A stretch of DNA of 64,000 bases. Source: Microbacterium ulmi. Lineage in GTDB: Bacteria; Actinomycetota; Actinomycetes; Actinomycetales; Microbacteriaceae. Shown here one piece after another: positions 1 through 9,192 of the stretch (position 1 is the first letter of the stretch; each line of letters begins with the position of its first letter). Both the position numbers and the translations under genes were made by a program. The notes beneath the pieces were generated by a model, which was not told where the DNA came from, ran no database searches, and worked only from the letters and a program-made list of their open reading frames with translations. The stretch is taken from contig NZ_JAAOZF010000002.1 of NCBI RefSeq assembly GCF_011759705.1, positions 558,001 through 622,000 of the forward strand, given 5' to 3'.

Positions 1-1826
1 GTGCGGACGGCCCGCACGGCGCGGGCAACACCTTCAACCCCGGCACCCTCCTGCTCGAGCCGTACTCGCGTGGACTCGTCGCCCAGCGCTTCGAGGACTG
101 GCGCTCCGTCGTCGTGGAGGGCTCGTTCGATTGGGGGGGCGTCACGAAGCCGGATGTGCCGCTGGACAGGGTCGTGATCTACGAGGGCCATCTCAAGGGC
201 CTCTCCAAGCGGCATCCCGCAGTGCCGCCCGCGCTGCACGGGACGTACGCGGGGCTCGCGCACCCCGCCATGATCGAGCACTTCCTCTCCCTCGGCATCA
301 CGAGCATCGAGCTGCTCCCCGTGCACCAGTTCTCGTCCGAGCTCCGGCTGCTCCAGCACGGGCTCTCGAACTACTGGGGATACAACACCCTCAACTTCTT
401 CACGCCCCACGCCGCCTACGCGACGGACGCGAGCCGCATGGCCGGCCCCGAGGCGATCCTCCGCGAGTTCAAGGGGATGGTGAGGCTCCTCCACGAGGCC
501 GGGCTCGAGGTCATCCTCGACGTCGTCTACAACCACACGTCCGAGGAGGCGCTGGGCGGCCCCCGCACGAGCCTGCGCGGTCTCGACAACCGCGCCTACT
601 ACCGTCAGCACGACGACGGCGCATACATCGACGTCACGGGGTGCGGCAACTCGGTCGACACGTCGACGGATGCCGCGGCCCGCCTCGTGCTCGACTCGCT
701 TCGGTACTGGGCCGACGACGTGCAGGTCGACGGCTTCCGCTTCGACCTCGCCACGACCCTCGGTCGCGATGGGAACCACGACTTCTCGCCGGATCATCCT
801 CTGCTGCAGGCGATCCTGAACGATCCCGCGCTCGCCGGCGTCAAGAAGATCGCCGAGCCGTGGGACGTCGGGATGGGAGGCTGGCAGACGGGCAACTTCG
901 GACCCGGCTGGCACGAGTGGAACGACCGGTACCGCGACCGCGTCCGCAACTTCTGGCTCAGCGACGTCGACTACGCGCGTCGCGCGTCGACCGCGCCGGT
1001 CGGCGTCGGCGGCTTCGCGACGCGGCTCGCCGGCTCCTCGAACACGTTCAGCGACGAGCGCGGCCCGCTCGCGAGCATCAACTTCGTGACCGCGCACGAC
1101 GGCTTCACGCTGCGCGACCTCGTCTCGTACGACGTCAAGCACAACATGGGCAACGGCGAGCAGAACCGCGACGGCGCCGACACCAATCGCTCCTTCAATC
1201 ACGGCGCGGAGGGGCCCACCGACGACACGACGATCCTCGCGACCCGCCGCAAGGCGATGCGCAATCTCCTCGGCACGCTGCTGCTGTCGGCCGGCATCCC
1301 GATGCTGACCGCGGGCGATGAGTACGGCCGCACGCAGCGGGGCAACAACAACGCCTATTGCCACGACTCGCCTCTCACGTGGATCTCGTGGGAGCATGCG
1401 CCCTGGCAGGAGGACCTGTTCGCGCACGTCCAGCGGCTCCTGCAGCTGCGCCGGGAGAATCCCGCGCTGCGTCCCAAGCGGTTCGCGCACGACAAGAAGG
1501 TCGTGCCGAGCGCATCCGTCATCGACTGGTACGACGAGCACGGCGAGACGATGTCGATCGAGCGCTGGACCAACCCCGCGCACCGGACGCTCCAGTACGA
1601 CGCCGCGTCGACGCCCGAGCAGGAGGCGCCCAACAGGATCCTCCTCATCATCCACGGCAACGAGCGGCCCATCGATGTGACGCTCCCCGTCATCGACGGG
1701 ATCACCCGCTATGTCGCGCTCTGGTCGAGCGCCGACGAGCGGCCCAGCGACGAGCACGCCGTCTACGAGCCCGGCGACGTGCTCCCGATCGTCGCGACGT
1801 CGATGCACCTGTTCCGGATGGAGTGA
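1..1826 (+). CDS. glgX: Glycogen debranching enzyme GlgX (5' end outside window)
   Basis: The reading frame is open from base 3, so the gene starts before the window; the GTG at 114 is internal, because residues typical of GlgX (ADGPHGAGNTFNPGTL) are encoded ahead of it. It is a GH13 isoamylase-type enzyme that hydrolyses alpha-1,6 branches of glycogen or limit dextrin. The GH13 landmarks are visible: VILDVVYNHT, the nucleophile Asp in DGFRFDLA (744-746), the acid Glu in AEPWDVG (855-857) and the third Asp in TAHDGF (1098-1100). It is followed on the same strand by glgE and glgB. TreX-type debranching enzymes are close relatives, and the name cannot be settled without the N-terminal part. Confidence 0.93.
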   Translation, partial: ADGPHGAGNTFNPGTLLLEPYSRGLVAQRFEDWRSVVVEGSFDWGGVTKPDVPLDRVVIYEGHLKGLSKRHPAVPPALHGTYAGLAHPAMIEHFLSLGITSIELLPVHQFSSELRLLQHGLSNYWGYNTLNFFTPHAAYATDASRMAGPEAILREFKGMVRLLHEAGLEVILDVVYNHTSEEALGGPRTSLRGLDNRAYYRQHDDGAYIDVTGCGNSVDTSTDAAARLVLDSLRYWADDVQVDGFRFDLATTLGRDGNHDFSPDHPLLQAILNDPALAGVKKIAEPWDVGMGGWQTGNFGPGWHEWNDRYRDRVRNFWLSDVDYARRASTAPVGVGGFATRLAGSSNTFSDERGPLASINFVTAHDGFTLRDLVSYDVKHNMGNGEQNRDGADTNRSFNHGAEGPTDDTTILATRRKAMRNLLGTLLLSAGIPMLTAGDEYGRTQRGNNNAYCHDSPLTWISWEHAPWQEDLFAHVQRLLQLRRENPALRPKRFAHDKKVVPSASVIDWYDEHGETMSIERWTNPAHRTLQYDAASTPEQEAPNRILLIIHGNERPIDVTLPVIDGITRYVALWSSADERPSDEHAVYEPGDVLPIVATSMHLFRME

Positions 1827-1893
1827 GCGCTTGAGCAGTTCCCGGCGATGCCGATCCCTGACATCCCTTCCGAGCGCAAGGTAGGTTCGAACC

Positions 1894-3978
1894 GTGGTCA
1901 CGACGTCGCGCACCGCGCGCTCCGGATCCTGGCGGAGCGCCACCTCGATCCCCGTCCGTCCGGCGTCCGCCTGGCAGCCCACCCGTTCGACCGTGATGGG
2001 ACGGATCCCGCTGACGGCGCCCGCGCCGTCGGTCCCGGACGGGCGATTCCGACCCAAGGCGTTCGCGGGCGAGGTCGTCCCGTTCCGTGTCACGGCCTTC
2101 CGCGAGGGCCACGACATCATCGGCGTGCACGTGCGGCTCTTCTCACCGTCCGGTGACGAGTCGCTGCATCGCCTCGCACCGCTCCACGACGGCTTCGACA
2201 CGTGGTCCGCCCTCGTCGCGCCGCTCGAGGAGGGCGTGTGGCGGTTCCGGTTCGAGGGATTCGCCGACGACTTCGCCACGTGGGAGCATGCGGCCGACGT
2301 CAAGATCGCCGCGGGCGTGGACGCCGACCTCATGCGCGAGCTGGGGGCGCGCCTGTTCGACCGCGCGGTCGCGGAGAGATGGCGCCCCGTCGGCGAGCGC
2401 CGCGCGCTGGCGAGCGCCGCCGAGCGGCTCCGGGATGCCGCGATCCCCGACGCGGGCGCCCTCGACACGGTCCGCGACCCGGCGATCGCCGCGTACTTCG
2501 CCGCACGACCCCTCATGTCGCTCGTCACGATCGGCGACGAGCGCGAGCTGCTCGTCGAGCGGGAGCTCGCGGGTGTCGGCGCCTGGTACGAGTTCTTCCC
2601 GCGTTCCGAGGGGGCGCGCCGCTTCAAGGACGGCACGGTGAAGAGCGGCACGTTCCGCTCCGCCGTCCGGCGCCTTCCCGCCGTGGCGGCGATGGGCTTC
2701 CAGGTCCTGTATCTGCCGCCCATCCACCCCATCGGCCGCATCAACCGCAAGGGACGCAACAACACGCTCGACCCGCAGCCGGGCGACCCTGGCTCGCCGT
2801 GGGCCATCGGCGCCGCGGAGGGCGGACACGACACGGTCCACCCCGACCTCGGCACGCTCGCCGACTTCCGCGCGTTCGTGCGGGCCGCGAAGGCGGAGGG
2901 CATCGAGGTCGCCCTCGACCTCGCCCTGCAGGCGGCGCCCGATCATCCGTGGGTCGCCGAGCACCCGGAGTGGTTCACGACGCTCCCGGACGGATCGATC
3001 GCGTACGCGGAGAACCCGCCGAAGAAGTACCAGGACATCTATCCGATCAACTTCGACAACGATCCGGAGGGCATCAAGGCGGAGGTCCTGCGGATCGTAC
3101 GGCACTGGATCGCGCAGGGCGTGAAGATCTTCCGCGTCGACAACCCGCACACCAAGCCCCTCCAGTTCTGGGAGTGGCTCATCGCGACGGTCAATGCGGA
3201 GCATCCCGATGTCGTCTTCCTCGCCGAGGCGTTCACGCGCCCGTCGCCCATGCGCGCCCTCGCGATCGCCGGCTACCAGCAGAGCTACTCGTACTTCACG
3301 TGGCGCAACACGAAGCAGGAGCTGGAGGAGTTCCTCGGCTCTGTCGCCAACGACACGGCCGACTTCATGCGTCCGAACCTGTTCGTCAACACGCCCGACA
3401 TCCTCACCGAGTACCTGCAGTTCGGCGGGCGGCCCGCGTACAAGATCCGCGCGGCGGTCGCCGCGACATCCGCACCCCTCTACGGCGTGTACGCGGGGTA
3501 CGAGCTGTACGAGAACGTCGCCCGACCCGGGTCCGAGGAGAACCTCGACAACGAGAAGTACGAGTACAAGTTCCGCGACTGGGCGGGCGCCGAGGCCCAC
3601 GGCGACTCGCTCGCGCCATACCTCACGCGCCTCAACGAGATCAGGGCCGCCCATCCCGCGCTGCGCCAGCTGCGCAACTGGTCGGCCCATTGGAGCGACG
3701 ACGACGCGATACTCGTGTACTCGAAGCACCTCGATGCGGCTCTCTCGCCGACGGGCGCGGCTGACACCATCATCGTCGTCGCGAACGTCGACCCGCACTC
3801 GGTCCGCCAGACGATGATCCACCTCGACACGCGCATCTGGGGCGTCGACCCCGGGGATGCGTTCGAGGTCGAGGAGCTGCTCACGAACCAGCACTGGACG
3901 TGGTCCGATCACAACTTCGTGCGGCTCGACGCCTTCGCCGAGCCCGTCCACATCCTCCACGTAAGGAAGACCCGATGA
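1894..3978 (+). CDS. glgE: Alpha-1,4-glucan:maltose-1-phosphate maltosyltransferase GlgE
   Basis: GlgE transfers maltosyl units from maltose 1-phosphate onto alpha-1,4-glucan chains in the cytosol. Length (694 aa) and layout fit the GH13_3 family: an N-terminal beta domain (FRPKAFAGEVVPF, then FREGHD), the catalytic barrel, nucleophile Asp416 in FRVDNPHTKP and acid Glu445 in LAEAF; the 29-residue gap equals that between D394 and E423 of the Streptomyces enzyme. The GTG start at 1894 has AAGGTAGG eight bases upstream. An ATG at 1996 also exists, but it lies inside a segment (TVMGRIPL) that resembles conserved sequence after the start in Streptomyces GlgE. The stop overlaps the glgB start as ATGA. 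Confidence 0.93.
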   Translation: MVTTSRTARSGSWRSATSIPVRPASAWQPTRSTVMGRIPLTAPAPSVPDGRFRPKAFAGEVVPFRVTAFREGHDIIGVHVRLFSPSGDESLHRLAPLHDGFDTWSALVAPLEEGVWRFRFEGFADDFATWEHAADVKIAAGVDADLMRELGARLFDRAVAERWRPVGERRALASAAERLRDAAIPDAGALDTVRDPAIAAYFAARPLMSLVTIGDERELLVERELAGVGAWYEFFPRSEGARRFKDGTVKSGTFRSAVRRLPAVAAMGFQVLYLPPIHPIGRINRKGRNNTLDPQPGDPGSPWAIGAAEGGHDTVHPDLGTLADFRAFVRAAKAEGIEVALDLALQAAPDHPWVAEHPEWFTTLPDGSIAYAENPPKKYQDIYPINFDNDPEGIKAEVLRIVRHWIAQGVKIFRVDNPHTKPLQFWEWLIATVNAEHPDVVFLAEAFTRPSPMRALAIAGYQQSYSYFTWRNTKQELEEFLGSVANDTADFMRPNLFVNTPDILTEYLQFGGRPAYKIRAAVAATSAPLYGVYAGYELYENVARPGSEENLDNEKYEYKFRDWAGAEAHGDSLAPYLTRLNEIRAAHPALRQLRNWSAHWSDDDAILVYSKHLDAALSPTGAADTIIVVANVDPHSVRQTMIHLDTRIWGVDPGDAFEVEELLTNQHWTWSDHNFVRLDAFAEPVHILHVRKTR

Positions 3979-6155
3979 CCACGCCCGACGCCCGCCTGCT
4001 CGACGCCGTCGCCTCGGGGTCCTACTTCGCCCCGCACGACGTGCTGGGCATCCACCCGGGGATGGATGCCGAGGGCGCCGCAGAGTGGACGGTCCGGGCG
4101 CGTCGCCCGCTCGCGAAGAGCGTCACCGCCGTCTTCAGCGACGGCACGCGCGTCCCGCTCGAGCACGTGCGCTCGGGCATCTGGGAGGGCACCCGCGGCG
4201 GCGACCTCCTCCCCTACGAGCTCGTGACGACGTACGCGAACGGACCGGACTTCACGACCGACGATCCGTATCGCCACCTCCCCGTGCTGGGCGAGCTCGA
4301 TCTGCACCTCATCCGCGAGGGCCGGGACGAGCAGCTGTGGCGGCACCTCGGCGCCCACGTCCGCGAGCACGACGGGTCGCGCGGCACGGCGTTCGCGGTG
4401 TGGGCGCCCAACGCGCGCGCCGTCCGGATCGTCGGCGACTTCAACGGGTGGGACGGGCAGGGCCACGCGATGCGCTCGCTCGGCGCGAGCGGCGTGTGGG
4501 ACCTGTTCGTCCCCGGGCTCGGAGCCGGAACGACGTACAAGTTCGAGATCCTCACCAAGCGCGGAGACTGGATCCTCAAGGCCGACCCGATGGCGCGGTT
4601 CGCCGAGGTGCCGCCGGCGACGGCATCCGTCGTCACGGAGTCCTCGTACGTGTGGAACGACGGCGACTGGATGGCGCGGCGCGCGTCGAGTCAGCCGGTG
4701 TCGCAGCCGATGTCGGTCTACGAGGTCCATCTCGGGTCGTGGCGGCCGGGCCTCTCGTACCGGGACGCCGCCGATGCCCTCATCGAGTACGTCACGGCGC
4801 AGGGCTTCACGCACATCGAGTTCCTGCCGCTCGCCGAGCATCCTTTCGGCGGATCGTGGGGATACCAGGTCACGGGGTACTACTCCCCCACGAGCCGCTT
4901 CGGCCACCCGGACGACCTGCGCTACCTCATCGACCGCCTGCACCAGGCGGGCATCGGCGTGATCATGGACTGGGTGCCGGGTCACTTCCCGAAGGACGAC
5001 TTCGGCCTCGCCCGGTTCGACGGCGGACCGCTGTACGAGCACGGCGATCCGCGCCGGGGCGAGCACCGCGACTGGGGCACGTACATCTTCGACTACGGCC
5101 GCCGGGAGGTCCGCAACTTCCTCGTCGCGAACGCGCTCTACTGGTACGAGGAGTTCCACGTCGACGGCCTGCGGGTGGATGCCGTGGCCTCCATGCTCTA
5201 CCTCGACTACTCCCGCGAGGACGGCGAGTGGGTCCCCAACATCCACGGCGGACGCGAGAACCTCGAGGCGATCTCGTTCCTGCAGGAGGTCAGCGCGACG
5301 TCCTACAAGCGCTACCCCGGCATCGCGATGATCGCCGAGGAGTCGACGAGCTTCCCCGGCGTCACGGCCCCCACGAACCGGGCGGGTCTCGGCTTCGGGT
5401 TCAAGTGGAACATGGGGTGGATGAACGACTCGCTGCAGTACATCAAGCGCGATCCCATGTACCGCTCGCACCACGAGGGCGAGCTGTCGTTCTCGTTCGT
5501 ATACGCGTTCAGCGAGAACTTCATCCTCCCGATCAGCCACGACGAGGTCGTGCACGGCAAGGGCTCGCTCTTCGCGCGGATGCCCGGCGACCACTGGCAG
5601 AAGCTCGCCAACCTGCGCGCGTTCCTCGCGTTCATGTGGGGGCATCCGGGCAAGCAGCTCCTGTTCATGGGGCAGGAGTTCGGCCAGATGTCGGAGTGGT
5701 CGGAGGGCCGCGGCCTGGACTGGTGGATGCTCGACCAGCCCTCGCACAGGCAGCTCCACGAGTTCGTGGCACAGCTCAACCGCACCTACCGCACGCACTC
5801 CGCGCTGTGGGCGCGTGACAGCGACGGCGCCGCGTTCACGCGCCTGGGCGCGCCGACGTGGAACCCCAACGTCGTCGCGTTCGCCCGGCGCGACTGGCAC
5901 GGCAACTCCGTGGTCGTCGTGTGCAACTTCTCGGGCGTTCCGATCCACGGCTTCGAGCTCGACATGCCGGAGGCGGGCGTGTGGCACGAAGTGCTCAACT
6001 CAGACGCGCAGGTCTATGGCGGCTCGGGTGTCGGCAACCTCGGCGTCGTCCACGCGTCGGGCGACAAGCGCGCGTCGATGGTGCTGCCGCCGCTCGGCGT
6101 GCTGTGGCTGCGCCACGACCCCGAGGCGCACGTTCCGTCGCCCACGCAGGGCTGA
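3975..6155 (+). CDS. glgB: 1,4-alpha-glucan branching enzyme GlgB
   Basis: GlgB cuts an alpha-1,4 chain and rejoins it as an alpha-1,6 branch. The 726-aa protein has the usual N-terminal carbohydrate-binding module (AVWAPNARAVRIVGDFNGW), the GH13 barrel with GYQVTGYYSPTSRFG, nucleophile Asp402 in GLRVDAVASM, acid Glu455 in IAEEST, and SHDEVVHGKGSL. The 53-residue gap between Asp and Glu is that of the E. coli enzyme. The start ATG at 3975 follows AAGGAAG and overlaps the glgE stop (ATGA), so translation is probably coupled. An upstream in-frame start at 3900 lies inside glgE and is not used here. Confidence 0.95.
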   Translation: MTTPDARLLDAVASGSYFAPHDVLGIHPGMDAEGAAEWTVRARRPLAKSVTAVFSDGTRVPLEHVRSGIWEGTRGGDLLPYELVTTYANGPDFTTDDPYRHLPVLGELDLHLIREGRDEQLWRHLGAHVREHDGSRGTAFAVWAPNARAVRIVGDFNGWDGQGHAMRSLGASGVWDLFVPGLGAGTTYKFEILTKRGDWILKADPMARFAEVPPATASVVTESSYVWNDGDWMARRASSQPVSQPMSVYEVHLGSWRPGLSYRDAADALIEYVTAQGFTHIEFLPLAEHPFGGSWGYQVTGYYSPTSRFGHPDDLRYLIDRLHQAGIGVIMDWVPGHFPKDDFGLARFDGGPLYEHGDPRRGEHRDWGTYIFDYGRREVRNFLVANALYWYEEFHVDGLRVDAVASMLYLDYSREDGEWVPNIHGGRENLEAISFLQEVSATSYKRYPGIAMIAEESTSFPGVTAPTNRAGLGFGFKWNMGWMNDSLQYIKRDPMYRSHHEGELSFSFVYAFSENFILPISHDEVVHGKGSLFARMPGDHWQKLANLRAFLAFMWGHPGKQLLFMGQEFGQMSEWSEGRGLDWWMLDQPSHRQLHEFVAQLNRTYRTHSALWARDSDGAAFTRLGAPTWNPNVVAFARRDWHGNSVVVVCNFSGVPIHGFELDMPEAGVWHEVLNSDAQVYGGSGVGNLGVVHASGDKRASMVLPPLGVLWLRHDPEAHVPSPTQG

Positions 6156-6230
6156 GACACGCGGCCGGAGCCTCCTCGGCGGAGTGGCCTCGGCGGCTGT
6201 GCCGGGCTCACCGCCCCGACGGGCAGCGCG

Positions 6231-7175
6231 TCAGAACAGCAGGCTCGCGAGGCGGCCGCGCGCCCGGATGACACGCGGGTCGGCGTCGCCCACGAGGCCG
6301 AAGAGCTCGAGGAGACGCTCCCGCACGCGCGGCCGCTCGTCGGCGGGGAGCATCGCGAACAGCTCGAGGAGCCGCCCGAACGCGTCGTCGACGTGTCCGC
6401 CCGACAGATCGAGGTCGGCGACCGTGAACTGTGCGTCGATGTCGGCGGGGTTCGCCGCCGCGGCGGCGCGCGCCGCCTGCAGATCGGCATCCTGCACACG
6501 GGCCAGGAGGCGCACCTGGCCGAGCCCCGCGCGGGCCTCGGCATCCCGCGGATTCTCCGCGAGAGCCTTCTCGTACGCCGCCGCCGCGCGGGCGTAGTCG
6601 CCCGCCTCGATCGCGTCGAACGCCTCCGCGTGCAGCGGAGGAAGCGGCGGCTCCGTGCCGTCGGCCTCGGCCTCTCCGTCTCCGTCTCCGTCGACGGCGA
6701 TCGTGCCTGTGACGCCGTGCTGGGCGGCGAGCTGGAGGAGCTGCGCGAAGACCTCGCGCACCTGCTGCTCCGGAACGGCGCCCGTGAACAGCGGGACGGG
6801 CTGCCCCGCGACGAGCGCCACGACCATGGGGATGGACTGCGCGCGGAAGCCCTGCGCGAGCTGGGGGTTGGCGTCGACATCCACCTTCGCAAGGACGAGG
6901 CGCCCGCCCAGCTCGATCACGACGCGCTCGAGGATGGGGCTCAGCTGCTTGCAGGGCCCGCACCACTCGGCCCACAGGTCGACGACCACCGGCACGGTGC
7001 GCGACAGCTCGAGCACCTGACCGAACGTCTCGTCGGTCGCGTCGAAGACGAGGGAGGGTGCGGCGCCGGAGGATGCCGTGGGTGCGGCCGTCGTCGCCGT
7101 CTGCACGGGACGATTCCGCAGGGAGGACAGGTCAACGGCGCCGCGCAGTGCGGCCCCCAGGGAGGCGTCGCTCAC
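6231..7175 (-). CDS. Thioredoxin-TPR fusion protein (CnoX/YbbN-like)
   Basis: A cytosolic 314-aa protein with a thioredoxin domain (about residues 40-150, active site WCGPC at 71-75) followed by a helical tetratricopeptide-like part (EAFDAIEAGDYARAAAAYEKAL and onward). The layout is that of YbbN/CnoX co-chaperones. E. coli CnoX has lost one active-site cysteine; here both are present, so redox activity is likely. An acidic DGDGDGEAEADG linker separates the two halves. The GTG start overlaps the stop of the upstream membrane-protein gene (GTGA at 7172-7175), so translation is probably coupled. It is convergent with glgB. The partner proteins are unknown. Confidence 0.85.
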   Translation of the reverse strand: MSDASLGAALRGAVDLSSLRNRPVQTATTAAPTASSGAAPSLVFDATDETFGQVLELSRTVPVVVDLWAEWCGPCKQLSPILERVVIELGGRLVLAKVDVDANPQLAQGFRAQSIPMVVALVAGQPVPLFTGAVPEQQVREVFAQLLQLAAQHGVTGTIAVDGDGDGEAEADGTEPPLPPLHAEAFDAIEAGDYARAAAAYEKALAENPRDAEARAGLGQVRLLARVQDADLQAARAAAAANPADIDAQFTVADLDLSGGHVDDAFGRLLELFAMLPADERPRVRERLLELFGLVGDADPRVIRARGRLASLLF

Positions 7176-9019
7176 TTGATCACCTTCGCGTCGAGGATGT
7201 TGGAGGCGTAGCCGAGCAGCCGGATCTTCTCGGTCGAGCCCTGGGCGGGCACGTAGAAGAACAGCTGGTCGCTGAAGGTCGTCGTGAACCCCGTCGAGGA
7301 CTGCTCGACGCCGGCGAGCGTCTTGACGGTCGCGTTGTTGGTGAGCTTGATGACGGCCTCGGCCTGCGTGGGCTTCACGGTGTCGGTCTCGTTCAGGTTC
7401 ACCGCGACGATCGCACCGCTCTCCACGGTCGCGAGGGCGATCGGCGCGAACGCGCCAGGGGCGGATCCGAACGTGAGGCTGCCCGTCGTCGACCCGGTCT
7501 TGTTGAACTCGTCGAGGCGCGCCTGCCGGTCGGTCGTGACGCTTGCGCGGAACTGGTCGCCCTCCGCCTCGAACATGCCGGCGAACTCGCTGTCGTCGCC
7601 GTTGTTCAGGATGTCGGAGTACGCCGCGGCGACCTCGTCGGGCGGCATCAGCAGGAACGAGAGGTCCGGCGGGACGAGCGGCGCTCCGATCCAGGCCGGT
7701 GCGAGGTCGGGCATCTCGGTCGCGGCCTCGAGGCTCGACAGGTAGGTGAGCTTGTACGGCGACCACGCGTCCTGCTGCGTCAGGTACATGATGCTCGCGG
7801 ACTTGTCGGCGGCGTCGGTGACGACCGTCATGACGGTGCGCGGCCACGCGTCCTGCGCCTGCGGGAGGGTGATCTCGAGCGGCTTCGCGGGGATCTTCTC
7901 GAGCGGCGCCTGATCCGGGATCGCGCCGCGCAGCGTGTAGTTGGTCGTGCGCTCGGCGAGCACCGCTCCGTCGAGCCGCGTCGCCGCGAGCGCCTCGTCG
8001 AGGTTGGTGTCGGCCTCCTCGACCGTCGCGGAGATGCGCGACAGGATCCGCTCCGCCTGCGCCTCCGTGACCGCGGGCTGCTGCTGACCCTCCGGCACGA
8101 TGAGGCTCGCGGTCGGAGTCGGCGTGGCCGTGGGGGCGAGCGTGGGCCACGCGTCGGCCGTGCAGCCCGTGAACAGGAGCGCCGACACCGCGACCGCGGG
8201 GACCGCGACGAACGCGCGCCGGCCCGAGATCGCACGCCGGGTCCGCGGCGTAGACGTGATGACGCCCTTGTCCTCGCTCTCGACCGCGAGATCGATCGGC
8301 TCGGTCACGGGCATCGGCAGGCCCTTGCGGCGCGGACCGCGCGAGCGGCGGACGTGCCGGATGCCGAGGAAGTACAGGAAGACGCCGATCGCCATGAGGA
8401 TGCCGCCGCCCACGATGAGCGGACCCGCCCACGGCGTCGAGTTCGCGATCGGCCACGACACGGAGATCGTCCGAGGCGCGGGGGCGACCCCGTCCGAGGC
8501 GACGAGGACGCTCATCGTGTCGGGAAGCTGAAGGGGTGCGATGAGCAGGTCGTCCTGCTGGAACTCGTCGAGCCACAGGTCGGAGCCGGCCGGGCTGCGG
8601 GGGGCGGCTGGCTCGGCGGGGGGCGCCTCCGCGTCGCCGGGCTCCGTCACGGCATCAGCGGATCCCGCGTCGGCGCCCGTCGCCGGCTGCGTCTGCTCGG
8701 GCTCGACGAAGGTCGACACGGCCGCACCCTCGTCGTCGAGCGCGACCTCGTTGTAGGTCGAGTCGGACAGCCACGCCTTGAGGTCGGCCGTCCGGCCGTA
8801 CGACACGAAGATCGTGCCGTCCGCCTGCGCGCGCAGGGTCTGGGATCCGGGGAGGCGGTTGAGCACGGCGCCGTCGATGAGGGTGTACGGCGCCTCCTGC
8901 TCGACCTCGAGCTGCGTGGTCTCGGTCCTCGGTCCCTGGAAGACCGTCCGCTGGGCGATCCCCGCACCGATCATCACGGCCGCCAGCACGAATGCCACGA
9001 CGGCCCACACGAATCGCAC
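7172..9019 (-). CDS. Membrane protein with internal lipobox-like segment, unknown function
   Basis: A 615-aa protein I cannot assign to a known activity. Segment 1-22 is a membrane anchor or signal. Residues 24-195 look extracytoplasmic and include an acidic Ala/Pro-rich stretch. Residues 199-220 form a second membrane helix, followed by a basic patch (RHVRRSRGPRRKG). Residues 268-286 form a third hydrophobic stretch ending LLFTGC, a lipobox-like sequence, then a Thr/Pro-rich linker and a soluble C-terminal domain of about 310 residues that resembles stand-alone actinobacterial lipoproteins. The protein therefore looks like a membrane protein fused to a lipoprotein. The GTG start has GGGGAAGG upstream. 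The gene is coupled to the thioredoxin-TPR gene. Confidence 0.8.
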   Translation of the reverse strand: MRFVWAVVAFVLAAVMIGAGIAQRTVFQGPRTETTQLEVEQEAPYTLIDGAVLNRLPGSQTLRAQADGTIFVSYGRTADLKAWLSDSTYNEVALDDEGAAVSTFVEPEQTQPATGADAGSADAVTEPGDAEAPPAEPAAPRSPAGSDLWLDEFQQDDLLIAPLQLPDTMSVLVASDGVAPAPRTISVSWPIANSTPWAGPLIVGGGILMAIGVFLYFLGIRHVRRSRGPRRKGLPMPVTEPIDLAVESEDKGVITSTPRTRRAISGRRAFVAVPAVAVSALLFTGCTADAWPTLAPTATPTPTASLIVPEGQQQPAVTEAQAERILSRISATVEEADTNLDEALAATRLDGAVLAERTTNYTLRGAIPDQAPLEKIPAKPLEITLPQAQDAWPRTVMTVVTDAADKSASIMYLTQQDAWSPYKLTYLSSLEAATEMPDLAPAWIGAPLVPPDLSFLLMPPDEVAAAYSDILNNGDDSEFAGMFEAEGDQFRASVTTDRQARLDEFNKTGSTTGSLTFGSAPGAFAPIALATVESGAIVAVNLNETDTVKPTQAEAVIKLTNNATVKTLAGVEQSSTGFTTTFSDQLFFYVPAQGSTEKIRLLGYASNILDAKVIK

Positions 9020-9192
9020 GAATCCACACCTTCCCCGGGCCGCGCAGGCGCGCGCGACCGCTGAATCGACATTTCAGACTAGCGACACACACCTGAAGAT
9101 CCCCAGAGAGGGGCCAATCCCGCGTCTGAACGAGGCCTGTGCGTATCCTGACGTGACAGCAATCGACGTCGAACGCAGTCCGAGGAGACACC

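Noticed and set aside
2143..3960. Open frame of 605 codons on the - strand opposite glgE
   Set aside because: High-GC shadow of glgE: biased Arg/Val/Asp/Glu composition, no recognisable domain, and complete overlap with a well-supported gene.
1996..3978. Shorter glgE starting at the ATG at 1996
   Set aside because: No ribosome-binding site there, and the segment around it matches sequence that follows the start in Streptomyces GlgE; the GTG at 1894 has a good site.
3909..5987. Open frame of 692 codons on the - strand opposite glgB
   Set aside because: Same shadow effect; glgB carries every catalytic motif on the + strand.
6231..8576. A 781-codon frame joining the thioredoxin-TPR protein to a long N-terminal part
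   Set aside because: The first 467 codons lie inside the membrane-protein gene in another frame; the true start is the GTG at 7175 that overlaps its stop.
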